In this document: piece by piece, positions 1 to 12,653 of the stretch
Layout of the letters: each line of letters begins with the position of its first letter
Numbering within the stretch: the stretch's first letter is position 1
DNA from: Cyanophora paradoxa
Lineage: Eukaryota > Glaucocystophyceae > Cyanophorales > Cyanophoraceae
Length of the DNA stretch: 64,000 nt
NCBI GenBank assembly: GCA_004431415.1
Contig: QPMI01000166.1
Coordinates: 1 to 64,000 of the forward strand
Direction: 5' to 3'
The notes under the pieces: model-generated
Databases searched by the model: none
What the model saw: only the letters and a program-made list of their open reading frames with translations
What the model was told of the DNA's origin: nothing
Translations under genes and position numbers: made by a program

Positions 1-1400
1 GGGCGCACGATGACGGCCATGATGTACTCGTCGACGCTGTGCACGTGCATGGTCCGGTGCGTGTCGTACACGATGTAGAGCGAGAAGACCACCTGCGGGG
101 GCCCGTGAGGCGAGACCCCGGGCGGGGCGCGCGGGGGAGGCGCGGGCGCACGGCGCCGGCGACGGAGAGGAGGAAGTCGAAGAGAGGGAGCGCACGAAGA
201 TCTGCGGGGCGGGGCGTGAGGGGCGGGCGGTGGGCGGGGCGGGGCGGGGGGGGGGCGGGGGGGGGGCGGGCCTGGACGAAGCCGGCGATGAGGAGGAGAG
301 AGGCGGACGGCCGGCCCGACCTTCGACTGCGCCCGGGGCGAGCCGGCTCGGCGGGCGTGCGGGCGGGGCGGGGCGGGGACCTGAAGGTGTAGAGCGTGAG
401 GGCGACGACGATGGCGGCGGTCAGGCAGACCGCCTCCAGCACGATGCCGTCGAGTAGAAGCTGCAGATCGTCCCACCGTGTACCTGCGGGGGGGGGGGGG
501 GGGGGGGGGGGGGAGGGGGGGGTCGTCGGCGAGGCGCGGCGCGGCCGGGCCGCGGGGGCGCGCCGCACCGAAGCAGAGCGTGAAGAGGCCGAGGAGGCCC
601 ATGTTCAGGGGTACTGAGGGCGCAGGTCAAGCGGAATGGCGCGGACGGAGGGGATTGGGGATACAGCGGACCTGCTCCGCACACACATGAGGACGAACCT
701 TCGAAGGGAGTCAGACGAGTTAAGAGAGATCGCCTGCAGGGGGGGCGCACAGGATGACAATGGGAGGAGGCTGGCGGTGATGAGGACCGCCTGCGAGCTG
801 CGAGCGAACTGGCGCAGCGGCTCCACGGTCTGCCAGTGTGATCTTTAGCTACAAGGCAGATTGAAGCACGCAAGCACGCCGCAGTTCGACCCGCGCGCGC
901 ACCATGATCTGCGAGGGCGGTCAAGTGACGCGCGCTCCGATTTCAGCTCCGCGAGTAGCGTCGAAGGCGGGCAGTGGAGACGCACGAGAGCGGCCATGAG
1001 GGATGTGATGTCAACTGGATCGCAAGGATTCCGTAGACCTGAAAGTGGGATGCGCCTTTTCAGGTGCACATGAAAGACACTCCTCACTCAGTGCACGCGT
1101 CCCACCTTCCGGAGAAGCCCATCCGGATTGAGATCTGTCAAAGAGCGTCAGTCTCGAGCGCCGAGGAGCGAAGGGAAAGGCGTCCATCTCGGGGAGGAGC
1201 GAAGGTTCGGCGTCAGTCTCACTCCCACTCCTGTGCCGCGGTGCGCTTCCCTGCATTGAGGAAAGACGCGCCTCCAACTCCAGCTCAGGATCGGCCGCCG
1301 GATAGTAGGCAGGAGCGGGACCGGCCGGCATTGCGCCGTACGGTGTGACGTTGGCGGGCGCCGTACTGGGCTGCGGGCGCCGGCTGCTCTGTTGCTTCAT
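1..1400 (-). CDS. Lifeguard/TMBIM (Bax inhibitor-1-like) membrane protein, 3' end cut
   Basis: Multi-exon minus-strand gene; the ATG is at 1400 and it runs off the left edge. The first exon encodes a Pro/Ser-rich cytosolic tail (MKQQSSRRPQPSTAP), as in GRINA/Lifeguard proteins. Conserved exons follow: VYGILAIQL plus TSLMAALVRL near 1010, TVEPLRQFARSSQAVLI near 800, NMGLLGLFTLCFG near 600, a helix ending in AVCLTAAIVVALTLYTF near 400, and the signature VVFSLYIVYDTHRTM then VDEYIMAVI near 90-1. The last element matches the family's SLYIVYDT...EYI block. The family consists of seven-helix ER/Golgi membrane proteins that modulate calcium leak and cell death. One base appears missing near 1010, between AIQL and TSLM. 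The intron around 485-520 contains a 26-base G run. Family assignment is firm; exact exon edges in 600-1000 are not. Confidence 0.8.
488..522 (+). repeat. poly-G tract (G26, A, G8)
   Basis: A run of 26 G, one A, then 8 G lies inside an intron of the minus-strand Lifeguard gene, so it reads poly-C in the pre-mRNA, just before the CAG acceptor. Its length is likely to be unreliable in the assembly. Confidence 0.9.
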
Positions 1401-1492
1401 GGCTTGCGCTTCCGTGTGAAGGTGTACGCGTCAGTCTTGGGGTACAAGTTTATGCGACGTCGTGGCGCGGGCTTCTGCGGCGCTGGCGAGCG
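1401..1492. promoter_or_regulatory. bidirectional promoter interval
   Basis: Only 92 nt separate the opposing start codons of the Lifeguard gene (ATG at 1400, minus) and the glycosyltransferase gene (ATG at 1493, plus). Any core promoter for both must lie here or in the two 5' UTRs. I see no TATA box. Confidence 0.5.
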
Positions 1493-3357
1493 ATGGAAGG
1501 GCGCCGGAAGCTGCTGCACCTCGCGCTGAGCGTGCTGGTGGTCGTGCTCGTCGCCGACTGTTCACGTTCGGCCTCTTCCGCATCGGGCGGTTCTACTATG
1601 TCCGTGCGCTCGAGTCTCGATGCAAAGCGACCGGTGAGCACGCTGTGGCGCGCTTCGGCGCATCGTTCGGCCGCATGCCGCCAACCACCCTCCCGCGCAG
1701 CTGGCTGTTTAGCGACTGCATCGAGAGCCTCAAGAACACGTGGGCGGCGTCTACGACAAAGCGTGAGACCGCAGCCTGCGCCGCGGCCGCCACGGCAGCT
1801 CAGATCCCGCAGGCCGCAGACACCGGCCCACAAGCCGCGCCTCATCGGTTCACGGTCGGGACACGTCGAGGGCCTCGAGTGATGCAGAAGCAACGCAAAG
1901 TGCGGCGCGCCCGCCCACTCGCTTCGGCCGCGGTGCTCACGCCGGGGCAGGTACGGGATCGAGCTGCGGGTGCAGATGTACCGCTGCTGCTGGGAAGGCC
2001 ATCGGGCACGGCCGCGGCTTCGGCACAAGCTCAACCTCGAGCGCGACATCGTCATAGCGCGTCCGCGTCCCGCGCCGCCGCCCGCCCGCGCGCGCGGGCC
2101 GAGCGGGGCGGGCGGGGCGGCGGGGCGCAGGCGGAGGACATCCACGACGACGACGTTGTGATGTTCGTCGACGCGTTCGACGTCATCTTCGCCCCGACCT
2201 CCGCCGAGAGGCGCGCGTACCCTGCCCCGGCCCGGCGACCCGCCCCGGCCCCGCTCACCGCGGCCCCCGCAGATCCTCGCCAAGTTCTTCGAGACGGGCT
2301 GCGAGGTCGTCTTCGCCGCCGAGTACTTCTGCTGGCCCCGCCCCGAGATGAAGCGCGCGCCGCCGCGGCCCCGCCCGACCCGCCCCGCGCGGGTCCGAGC
2401 GGGAGCGCGCAGGGAGCGGTACCCGAGTGACGACGCCGTACCGCTTCATCAACTCGGGCCTCTACATCGGCTAGCCCGCACGATCCGGAGGCGAGCCCCC
2501 GCCCCGCCCTCGCGTCCCCGCGGGGACTCGCGTGAGGGCGGGTTCAGGTACCTGGCAACTGCGGGCGGCCCTTCGACACGCTGAGCGACGACCAGCCTTC
2601 TACACCACGTCTACTTCAACCCGCCCCCTCCAAGAAGTCCCCCCGCCCCTCCGCCGCGCCGCGCCGGGCTGGGTCATGCACCCGCCGACGCGCCGCCGCC
2701 GCAGGATGTGCATCGACTACAAGAACGACCTCTTCATGTGCATGGGCGGCGCCCTCCAGGTACGCGTCGCCCGTACCCCTCCCAGCCTCCTCTGGCGAGC
2801 GTACCCCGCAGGACGCGAAGCTGCTGCTCCCTCCGAGACGGGCAACTCGAAGGTCGAGGTGCGGGGGGTCTACCGCAAGCGCGCGCCTCGCCGGCCGGGC
2901 GCGGGGGGCGCCGACATGCGCCCCGGGGGCGGGGCGGGCAGGTGGAGAACGTGAAGACGAAGGGGCGGCCGAAGATCATGCACTTCAACGGCGGCAACCT
3001 CAAGCCCCACGTCGTCTCCTGGTCCGCCCCGCCCCCTTCCCCCCGTCCCCAGGGGCCCGCCGGCCGAGCGCCCGCCCGCCGCCCGCAGGTACCAGCAGAT
3101 GTACGGCATCGAGCTCGACCCCGCCGACGGCTCCCCGCTCTCCTACCCCGGCACCAAGGTCAACTCCCTGTACCCCCGGCCCGGGAATTCCCGCGGCCGA
3201 CGTACCCCCGCAGATCGTGGCCCTCCTGATCGCCGTGCTGGGCGCCTCCTCCTCGTACTGGCGCGCCCCGTGCCGCCAGCCCCCGCCCGCTCCCCTGACG
3301 CCCCGCCGCAGGTACTGCCGAAAGCAGCGCAGGAGGCACGTCTCGTACCCCCCGTAA
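1493..3357 (+). CDS. PLOD/procollagen-type glycosyltransferase, membrane anchored
   Basis: The ATG at 1493 opens a signal-anchor-like N terminus (MEGRRKLLHLALSVLVVVLV). Later exons carry the glycosyltransferase domain of lysyl hydroxylase/procollagen galactosyltransferase proteins: DDVVMFVDAFDVIF near 2160 (a D-x-x-D metal/sugar motif), GCEVVFAAEYFCWP near 2300, YRFINSGLYIG near 2440, CIDYKNDLFMCMGGAL near 2710 and GRPKIMHFNGG near 2970. The final exons encode a hydrophobic helix (IVALLIAVLGASSSYW, near 3220) and a basic tail ending at TAA 3355-3357. I see no 2-oxoglutarate hydroxylase domain, so this is the sugar-transfer module alone, probably in the ER/Golgi lumen. The acceptor is unknown. 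One base seems to be missing near 2833, where LLLPP and ETGNSKVEV sit in adjacent frames. Exons between 1600 and 1950 are poorly resolved. Confidence 0.72.
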
Positions 3358-3826
3358 CCCCTCCGCGGGGGCGGGCAGGCGTGTCCATCGCGATCGCATG
3401 TCCGACGCAATAGGAACGAAACCCTTCAAAAGCACTGCGGCATGACGACGCCCTCCAGGTCGAGGGTCCCCTCGAGCTCGGCGCCGGGCCGGGCGGTTAG
3501 TGGCGCAGATCGAGAGATCGAGACCGATCGCGAGAGCTGCTGGACGAGCTGCTGAGCTCGAGGCCAAGGATCCGGATTCGCGCCGCGCATGCGCTGCAAT
3601 TTGATCACCCGGGTACCAGTACCAGAGCACGGGTAGCAGAGATCAAGAGCGGTTTAACGCTGCTAGCTGTAGGTGCATATAGCTAGGCGTGAAAGTTAAG
3701 CCGCGCGAGAGAGAGTAAAGCGCTGTTCAGAAGCTGCGGAACAGCTCGGATCGCGCAGATCTATAGCGCTCGAACGATGCAGAACGCGCCAGGCCCCGCT
3801 CCGGCGTGCTTCTTCGGTCCGATCGC
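3358..3826. other. intergenic, no gene seen
   Basis: Spacer between the glycosyltransferase stop and the TGT start. It has lower GC than the flanks, with purine-rich GAGAGAGAG near 3710 and scattered CATG/GATC palindromes. No conserved protein or RNA gene was recognised. Confidence 0.5.
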
Positions 3827-6144
<2,318 letters not shown>

Positions 6145-7030
6145 GGCGGGGCCTCCCCGCGCGCCGCAGGACTGCGTCTGTGCTGACGGCCGCCCGCAGG
6201 GCGAGGGGCGAGGAGCCGCGCCCGCCGCCCCGCCCCTCCCCGCCTCGTAGCGGCTGCTTCTGCGGCTGCTGCGCATGCCTGCAGTCTGTTGTCAACTTCG
6301 ATCGCAGCTGCCAGGCCGGCTGCGCATGCAGCTCGCCGCGCGCGGAAGGGAATGGGCCGTCGTCCCTGGGCCTGGATCGATATCATCAGATACCAGATCA
6401 TGATCATGTAGCCCGTGGGCCTGGCCATGGCCAGGCTCAAACTTGCTCGAAAGCTTGATCGTGAAATCACTGCAATTGCGCGTTTCAAATTCGAAGCTCT
6501 CACACTTGATATCCTGATCATGAGCAATTGGCCACTGGCCGCCGGCCATGATCATGAGCGGCTGTGAAACCGTGGCACGGATATTCGCGATATCGCGATT
6601 GGATGATCAGGATCATGACCACCGGATTTTCGACTTCCACGCTTCTACAGCCCTTGGAGTTACATCTCAGAGCCTAGAACTCCCAAAAATTTTAGAAGCA
6701 TTGAACTTCTGAAGCTTCCGAAGTTCCAATTGCAAGTTTTCATTTCTTCAAGGCCGCGCCTTTTTCTTCGAGTCAAGCAAGCGCTGCCTGTCACTGAGTC
6801 ACTGCCAGCCTTGCCAAGCTGTTTCAGGGGTTTGCCTCAAGGTCGTCAACTTTGGCAATTCGCAATTCAAAGCGTGGAAGACTTGGGAGGTCAAACGAGC
6901 ACCAGCACTCCGGCACGAGCAGCTTCACGTACACACTGACAAAGACAAATTAAAGGCGTACACCATTTGCACCATGGCATTCATGGTACGACGTCGACAT
7001 TGATGATTCTCTACAAATTCAGAGCCACGA
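6145..7030. other. low-GC intergenic island with palindromes
   Basis: Lies between the convergent stops of TGT and REV1. From about 6290 to 6960 the composition falls sharply below that of the coding DNA. It is dense in short palindromes: GATCATGATCATG near 6398, GGCCATGGCC near 6423 and ATATCGCGAT near 6588. No reading frame with family similarity was found. Confidence 0.6.
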
Positions 7031-10000
7031 TCACGAACGAGCTCGCTGGGAGTTGGACGCTGAGGCCTCGGCCGCTCCCCCGAGGGGAGCGAAGGGCAGC
7101 GGGGGGTACCCCGCGGCGGCGGCCGCCCCGCGCGCGGCGGCGAGCACCGCGTCGAAGGCGGCGCGGGCGCCGGCGCCGGCCCCGCCGGCACTTTCAGCGG
7201 CGGCGCGGCGGAGGGCGCGGAGGAGCACGGCGACCGCCTCGAGGTTGCCCCGGCGCACGAGCTCCGCCGCGTCCCGCTCCCCCTGCCCCAGCAGCGCCTT
7301 CGCCTCCTCCGCCTCGAGGGGACCCTCGCGACCGCCTCCAGCCAGCGCAGCGCGGAGGAGGCCACCGGCCCGGCGGGGGGCCGGCAGGACCCGGGGCACA
7401 GAGGGGGCGGGGGAGGCGGGGGAGGGGCGGGGGCCGGGGGAGGGGGAGGGGGGCGCGCGGGGGCGAGGGGGCGGGGGCGCGAAGGGAGCGGCGCGGGAGG
7501 AGGCGGCTGCAACTGCCGGTGCTGCGCCGGCGGAGGGCCCGCCGCGGAGGCGGCGGCGATGGAAGAGGAGGCGGGGGCGGGGGCGGGGGTCAGGGGGCCC
7601 CGGCGGGCCTGCTCGAGCACCTCCCGCCGGATGTCTGCCCCCGCGCCCGACGCTCAGAGCCCGAGGGCCCCGGGGGCGCCGGCTGCGAGCACCTGGCGGG
7701 AGCGCGGCCAGGAACTCTGGGTCGATCCCGGGCGGGACGGTTTCGCGGGGCGGGGGAGGCGCCGCCCGGACAGGGGCCTTCTCTTTGGCCCTCGAGGAGG
7801 GGGCGGGGGCGGGGGCGGGGGCGGGGGCGGGGGCAGCGGGCCGGAGGGGTACGGGTGCGATGGGTCGGGTCGCCCGTTGCTGCAGAGCGCGCGCGTCGGC
7901 CGAGGAACATGGAAATTAAAGCGGCCCGGGCGTATTTCGAACCCGGGTGTAGTAGACCTCGAGCTCGGCGCGGATGGCGGGCGGCAGCGCGGCGAGCGCG
8001 TGCGGGTCGGCCTGCGGGTGTGTGAGCCCACGCACGCGGAGCCAAAAGCGCCCTCTGGGGGCTCGAACCTGGGAGTAGTCGGGGATGTCCCCGCCGAGGG
8101 CGGCGGCCGCCTCGCGGAGGAGGGCCGGGGCGTCGGGCGGCAGGCGGCTGGCGGCAGGGGCGGGGGCGGAGGCGGCGGCGAGGGTGCGCGGGGGCGGGCG
8201 GGGGCGCGGGCGGGTGTGGGGGAGGGGCCGCCGGGGCAAGTTGGGGCGCGGCCGCGGCCTCCTCCCCTCCTCCTCGTCGTCGTCGAGCAGAATGACGTCC
8301 TCGGGCTCCTGGGGGTACGTAAAGCCGCCGGGGGGTACGGGGAGGGGAGGGAGGGTCCGCGGACCCTGATGCAGAGCCGGGGGCGGGGGGCGGGGGGGCG
8401 GGTGCCTCTCCCTCCTCCTCGGCCCCGCCGGGCGCCCGCCGCCGGCGGCGACGGCGTGCGCCTGCGGGGGGGCCCTCGGGGAGGAAGCGGGCGGGGGAGC
8501 GGGGGCGCGGGGCGCACGGCGGCCTGGGCCTGCCGCCCCAGCATCGCCGCGATCGAGTTCGAGGGGTCCCCCCCGGGGCGGCCCCGCGCCCCTCCGCCTC
8601 CAGCCGCGTCACCTGCCGGCCCCCGCACGCGCGCTCAGGCGCCGCGCCCTCCCCCGCCTCCCCGCGGGGGCACCTGGATGCCGACGCCGCGGAGCTCGGC
8701 GTGGGGCACGGCGAGCTCGCGGAAGAGCGCCCCGCCGCCCGCCAGATCGCCTGCCAGCCGCCGCCGCCGCCTCGCGGGAGGGAGGACGGGAGAGGTGCGG
8801 GGTGCGGGGGGCACCTCGGGGTCGTCCGTTGCCTGCCCGAGGGTCTGCGCGGGCGGTGAGGGGCGAGGAGGAAGGGGAGTGAGAAGGGGGCGGGCGGACG
8901 GCGGAGCGGGAGAGGTTGTCGCAGAGGCCGTGCCCGAGCAGCTTCGCCGGCTCCACCGGCGCCCCCGCCGCCCGCCGCTTCACCTGTCGGGTCCCCCTGA
9001 GCCCCGCAGGCGGGGTTGGGCCGGGGAGCGGGCCTTCAACGTGAAGGTGCGGCCGCGCACGCCGGCCTCGCGGCAGCGGCGGGCGACCTGGGCGGGCGGG
9101 GTCAGGGCGGAGGCAGGGGGCGCGGGGGCCGGGGGCGGGCCTCGTGGGCGAGCTGGCGGAGGAACGCGAGGGCGCGGGCCTCCTCCTCGAAGCGCACCCC
9201 CAGTTCACCTGCCCAGGCGCCCCTGAGGGCCCCCAGAGGCCCCAGCGAGCCGAGGGCACCTCCGCCCCAGCGACTTGCGCTGCACCGCCCGTCCACGGGG
9301 CGGGGTCCACCCGCGCGCGAACTCCCACAGCGTGCCCCCGGTCTTCTTCCCTGCGGGGCACGAGGGTGAGAGGCGGGCGGGGGAGAGCCCAGGGGGCACG
9401 GGAGTGCAGCGGGCGGGCTCACCGAACTGGGCCTCGAGGGAGGCCCGCGACATGCCTGCCGAAGAAATGAGAGGATGGGCGGGGCGGGCGGGGCGGGCGT
9501 GGGGCGGGGCGCGCGCCCTGGATCTGGCCGCAGGTGGCGATGCCGGCCTCCTCCAGCCGCCGCCCCAGCTTCCACCTGCACCCCTCCAGCTTCAGCGGCG
9601 ACGAGGGCGGGGGGGAGGCGGGCGGGCCCGACGCCGGGGAGGTCGGAGACGGGCAGGGGCGCCAGGTAGGCCAGCACCTGCCCCGGGGCGTGAGAGGGGG
9701 GGGGGGGGATGCGAGGGGCGCGCCTCCTCGTCGGGGAGGTGGAACTGGCCGTCAGGCTTGGCGCGCTTCGTCGCCAGCCGCGCCAGCAGCACGCTGCTCG
9801 CTGCGCCCCACCGCGTCGGAGGGAGGGGCGACGGGGGGCGGCCGGGCGCGGGGCGCGGGGCGCGGCGGGGCGCGGGGGCACCGATGCCGGCGGAGGCGGT
9901 GCAGCGCGTCGCCTCGAAGATCTCCTGCCGCGCGCGCCCGAGGGTCAAGGCCCGAGAGGCGGCGGCGGGCGCAGGGCGGGCGGGGTGGCGGGGGCGGGGG

Positions 10001-12407
10001 CGGGCGCACGCGGCGGAGGGCGGCGACGAGGGGCGGGGCGCGGGGGAGGGGCACCCCCGCGAACTCCAGGTACGCCTCGTCGCACGAGACCGCCTGCCCG
10101 CCCGCGTGTGAGGCGCGTGGGGCGGCGGGGATTCACGGCGGGCGGGCCTGGACGCGGCGGGAGTAGCGGAAGAAGAGGGTGTAGATCGCGTCGCTGACCT
10201 CCTGGTACTTTTCGAACTGCGGCACGAACGCCTCGGGAGGAGAAGAGAGGGGCGGGGCGGGGCGGGCGCGCGTCGTAGGGGAGGGTGACGAGGGCGGGGC
10301 AGAGGCGGCGGGCCTCCCCAGGAACATCCCCGCCCGGATCCCTGCACGCTGTCGGGCGGGGCGGGAGGCGCGGCGCTCCGCTCGGGGGGGCGGACCGTAC
10401 TTGCGGGCGACGTAGTTGGCGCTCGAGACCTCCCCCGTCGAGCCCTCGCCCCCGGCCCCGTGCCTGCCCGCCCCCGGCCTCGTGCGCCGCCGCCGGGGGG
10501 ATGGCGGAGGGGCGGCGCACGCGACGGCGACGGGGAGGGCCTGAGCGCGCAGGGGCGTCAGCGACCGGAGGGCGCGGGGCGGGGCGCGGGGCGGGGCGGG
10601 GCGGGCCTGCAGGTCGGGCCTCTCGCGGAGGGCCACCGACGCGAAGAAGCAGTCCATGTCCTGCGAACGAAGCCTAAGCCGGCCACGCCGCGGGGCGGGG
10701 CGGGGCGCGGGGGCGCGGGCCACGTGGACGACGATGCGGGGGGCGTCGGGGCTCGGGCCCCCGCCAGCGCCTCCGCCAGCGCCGCCGGCTCCCCCAACGC
10801 CTCCCCGGCCGCCGCCAGCCTGGCCAGCCCTCAGGCGCTCGCGAGGGGGGCCCAGGAGGGTGGGGCGGGGGCACCGCGCGGCGAGGGTCTGGTGGCCCCC
10901 CGTCGGACGATCGATGCTGAGAGGGGAGCGCGCGCGCGGGGCGGGGGGCGCACCTGGTAGCGCGCCTTCCACGACCCGATGTGGTGCAGCCGCGAGCTCT
11001 GCCCGCCCCCACGGTCAGCGCACCCCCGGCCGAAGGGTAGGGGCGCCGGCCCGCCTGGTAGAAGGATGCGATGAAGTTGGGGTCGGCCTGCGGCGCGGGC
11101 TCGAGGCCGGAGGGGGCCGATTGCGGAAGGGGGCGGGAGGGGGCGGGCCTGGGCGTTCCGGAGGGGGATCGTCCTGCGCTCGCTGGGCGGGGAGACGCCG
11201 GCGGGCGGCGCCGGCGGCCGCCTTGGGCTCTCGGCCGGGGAGGGTGCCGCCGCGGGGGCGGGGATGGGGTCCGGGGCGGGGGCCGGGGCGGCCTCGGGCG
11301 GGGCGGGCCTGGGGCGGGAAGGGCCGGCGGCTGGGGCGGGGCGCCGTAGTGGAGGGGCCGGGCGGCGCGGGAGTTGCCGGGGCGGGGCCCGGGGGCCCCC
11401 GAGGCGGCGGGGAAGGGGAGGGCCGGCTGCGCGGCGTCCCGCAGGTTGGCGAGCAGGTACGGCGCCACCGGCTGCAGCCTGCGCGAGAGGGGCGCGCGTC
11501 AGCCGCTCGGCCCCGACCTCAGAGGCGTCGGCATCGCCTCTTGTTCTTGACGGAGTCGACGATCCAGTCGGGCGTCACGACGGCGAGGCCCCTGCCATGC
11601 GCGCGCGCGAGCGGCGGCGTAAGGTGAGCCGCGCGCGCCGGAGGCTCGCGGCGCACCGGAACTGGTCGAACTTGCGGTCGGGGAGGTTCGTCGCGATCAC
11701 GTGCGTCACCTGCCGCGGCCGGCCCCCGCTCAGCTCAGCCGGCGCCGCCGGATCCCGGGGCTCCGGTGCGCGCCTTGCCCTTGGTGAGGTACTGCTCGTG
11801 GTTGCCGCCGTGGACAGCGACGAGGCGCCGCAGCTCCAGGGGCGGCGGCTCCGTGAACCCGTTGATCCAAACGCTCACCCCGCTGCGCGGCCGGCGCGCG
11901 TCAGAGCCCGGCGCATGCGCGGGTGCGCGGAGGCGGGCGGGCGGCTGCTGTGCGCCGGAAGAGGTCGGAGCGCTCCTCGTCGGGGGCCGCCTGCCGCGCC
12001 TCCTCCAGCTGCCGGTGCAGCTTCCCGTCCTTCTGCTGCATGTCTGCGCATGCCCGACGCGCGCGGCCAGCTGAGCGGAGCCGCGGCGGGCTTGGACGGG
12101 GCTCGGGGCACGCGCACAGGTCCCGAAGGGCGAGGGGCCCGTCCGTGTGCCGATCTTCTTCGGCGGATTTGAATCCGCCGGGGCGTCCGTGCCTTGGTCT
12201 GCACACGCGGGCGTCGGCGGAGGCGAGTGCGCATGCGCAGGCGCCTCGTGCGCCCGCGAGCGTCGCGCTCGCACCATCGCCGCCGTCGCTCGTGCTCCCG
12301 CCGCCCTCGCGCGGCCTGGCGAGCGCTCAGTCAGGCGCGGGAGCGCTGCTGCGCTTTGCGCACCTCTTGCGCAGGAACGAGAATTGCGACGGCTCCGCCG
12401 GATTCAT
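7031..12407 (-). CDS. REV1: DNA repair deoxycytidyl transferase REV1
   Basis: Y-family translesion polymerase and scaffold for other TLS polymerases. The likely start is ATG 12407 (MNPAEPSQFSFLRKR). PFGTYMQQKDGKL is formed across a splice near 12110-12050. The BRCT domain follows (GVSVWINGFTEPPPLELRRL near 11870, then THVIATNLPDRKFDQFR near 11680). Later blocks are DPNFIASFYQ, SSRLHHIGSWKARYQ near 10980, the catalytic DMDCFFASVALRERPDL near 10650, SANYVARKYG, and SCDEAYLEFAGV near 10090 with the second acidic pair. Little-finger exons follow, then two ubiquitin-binding motifs (ADPHALAALPPAIRAEL near 8000; GIDPEFLAALPP joined to DIRREVLEQ near 7720-7610). The C-terminal helical domain (RRGNLEAVAVLLRALRR near 7240) ends at TGA 7033-7031. 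All REV1 modules are present. The splice from the first exon to the second does not keep frame as I read it, so the N terminus is uncertain. Confidence 0.9.
7798..7840 (+). repeat. GGGGGC minisatellite
   Basis: About six tandem GGGGGC units lie within the REV1 locus, C-rich on the transcribed sense strand, in apparently non-coding DNA between the two ubiquitin-binding motifs. It could form G-quadruplexes on the plus strand. Confidence 0.7.
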
Positions 12408-12653
12408 CTTAGCGTCCTGATAGCGTCCAGGCTTGCAGGGCCTCTTCTGCGGCGCTTGGGCCGCGCGGCGGCAGCGACGAGCGGTCGAGCTGCCGCGTAC
12501 GTCTCGCAGCGCCACCACAGAGACTCAGCAGCTTTTTAACATGTGCCCCTGCGCGATCTTAAGCTCGCCTTGGCGGCAAAACCGCCGAAAAGTAACTAAA
12601 GTTCTCCGCCGGGGTACGCGCAGACTGAAAGCGAGCAAGGCTAGCTCGCAGCG
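12408..12653. promoter_or_regulatory. bidirectional promoter interval REV1/CWF19L1
   Basis: 246 nt between opposing ATGs (12407 minus, 12654 plus). It is less GC-rich than the coding DNA, with an A-rich patch (AAAACCGCCGAAAAGTAACT near 12578). No TATA box is clear. Confidence 0.5.

Noticed and set aside
421..480. TICSFYSTA reading in the Lifeguard gene suggesting a frameshift
   Set aside because: The alternative phase across the upstream splice reads straight into the helix AVCLTAAIVVALTLYTF without any frameshift, so the resemblance to a family SFYDT motif is coincidental.
7918..8075. tRNA-like T-arm sequences (GGGTTCGAAATACG, GGTTCGAGCCCCC on the minus strand)
   Set aside because: They coincide with the ends of REV1 exons (EVYYTR and DYSQ) and start of introns at GTTCGA. 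No anticodon arm or acceptor stem pairs around them.
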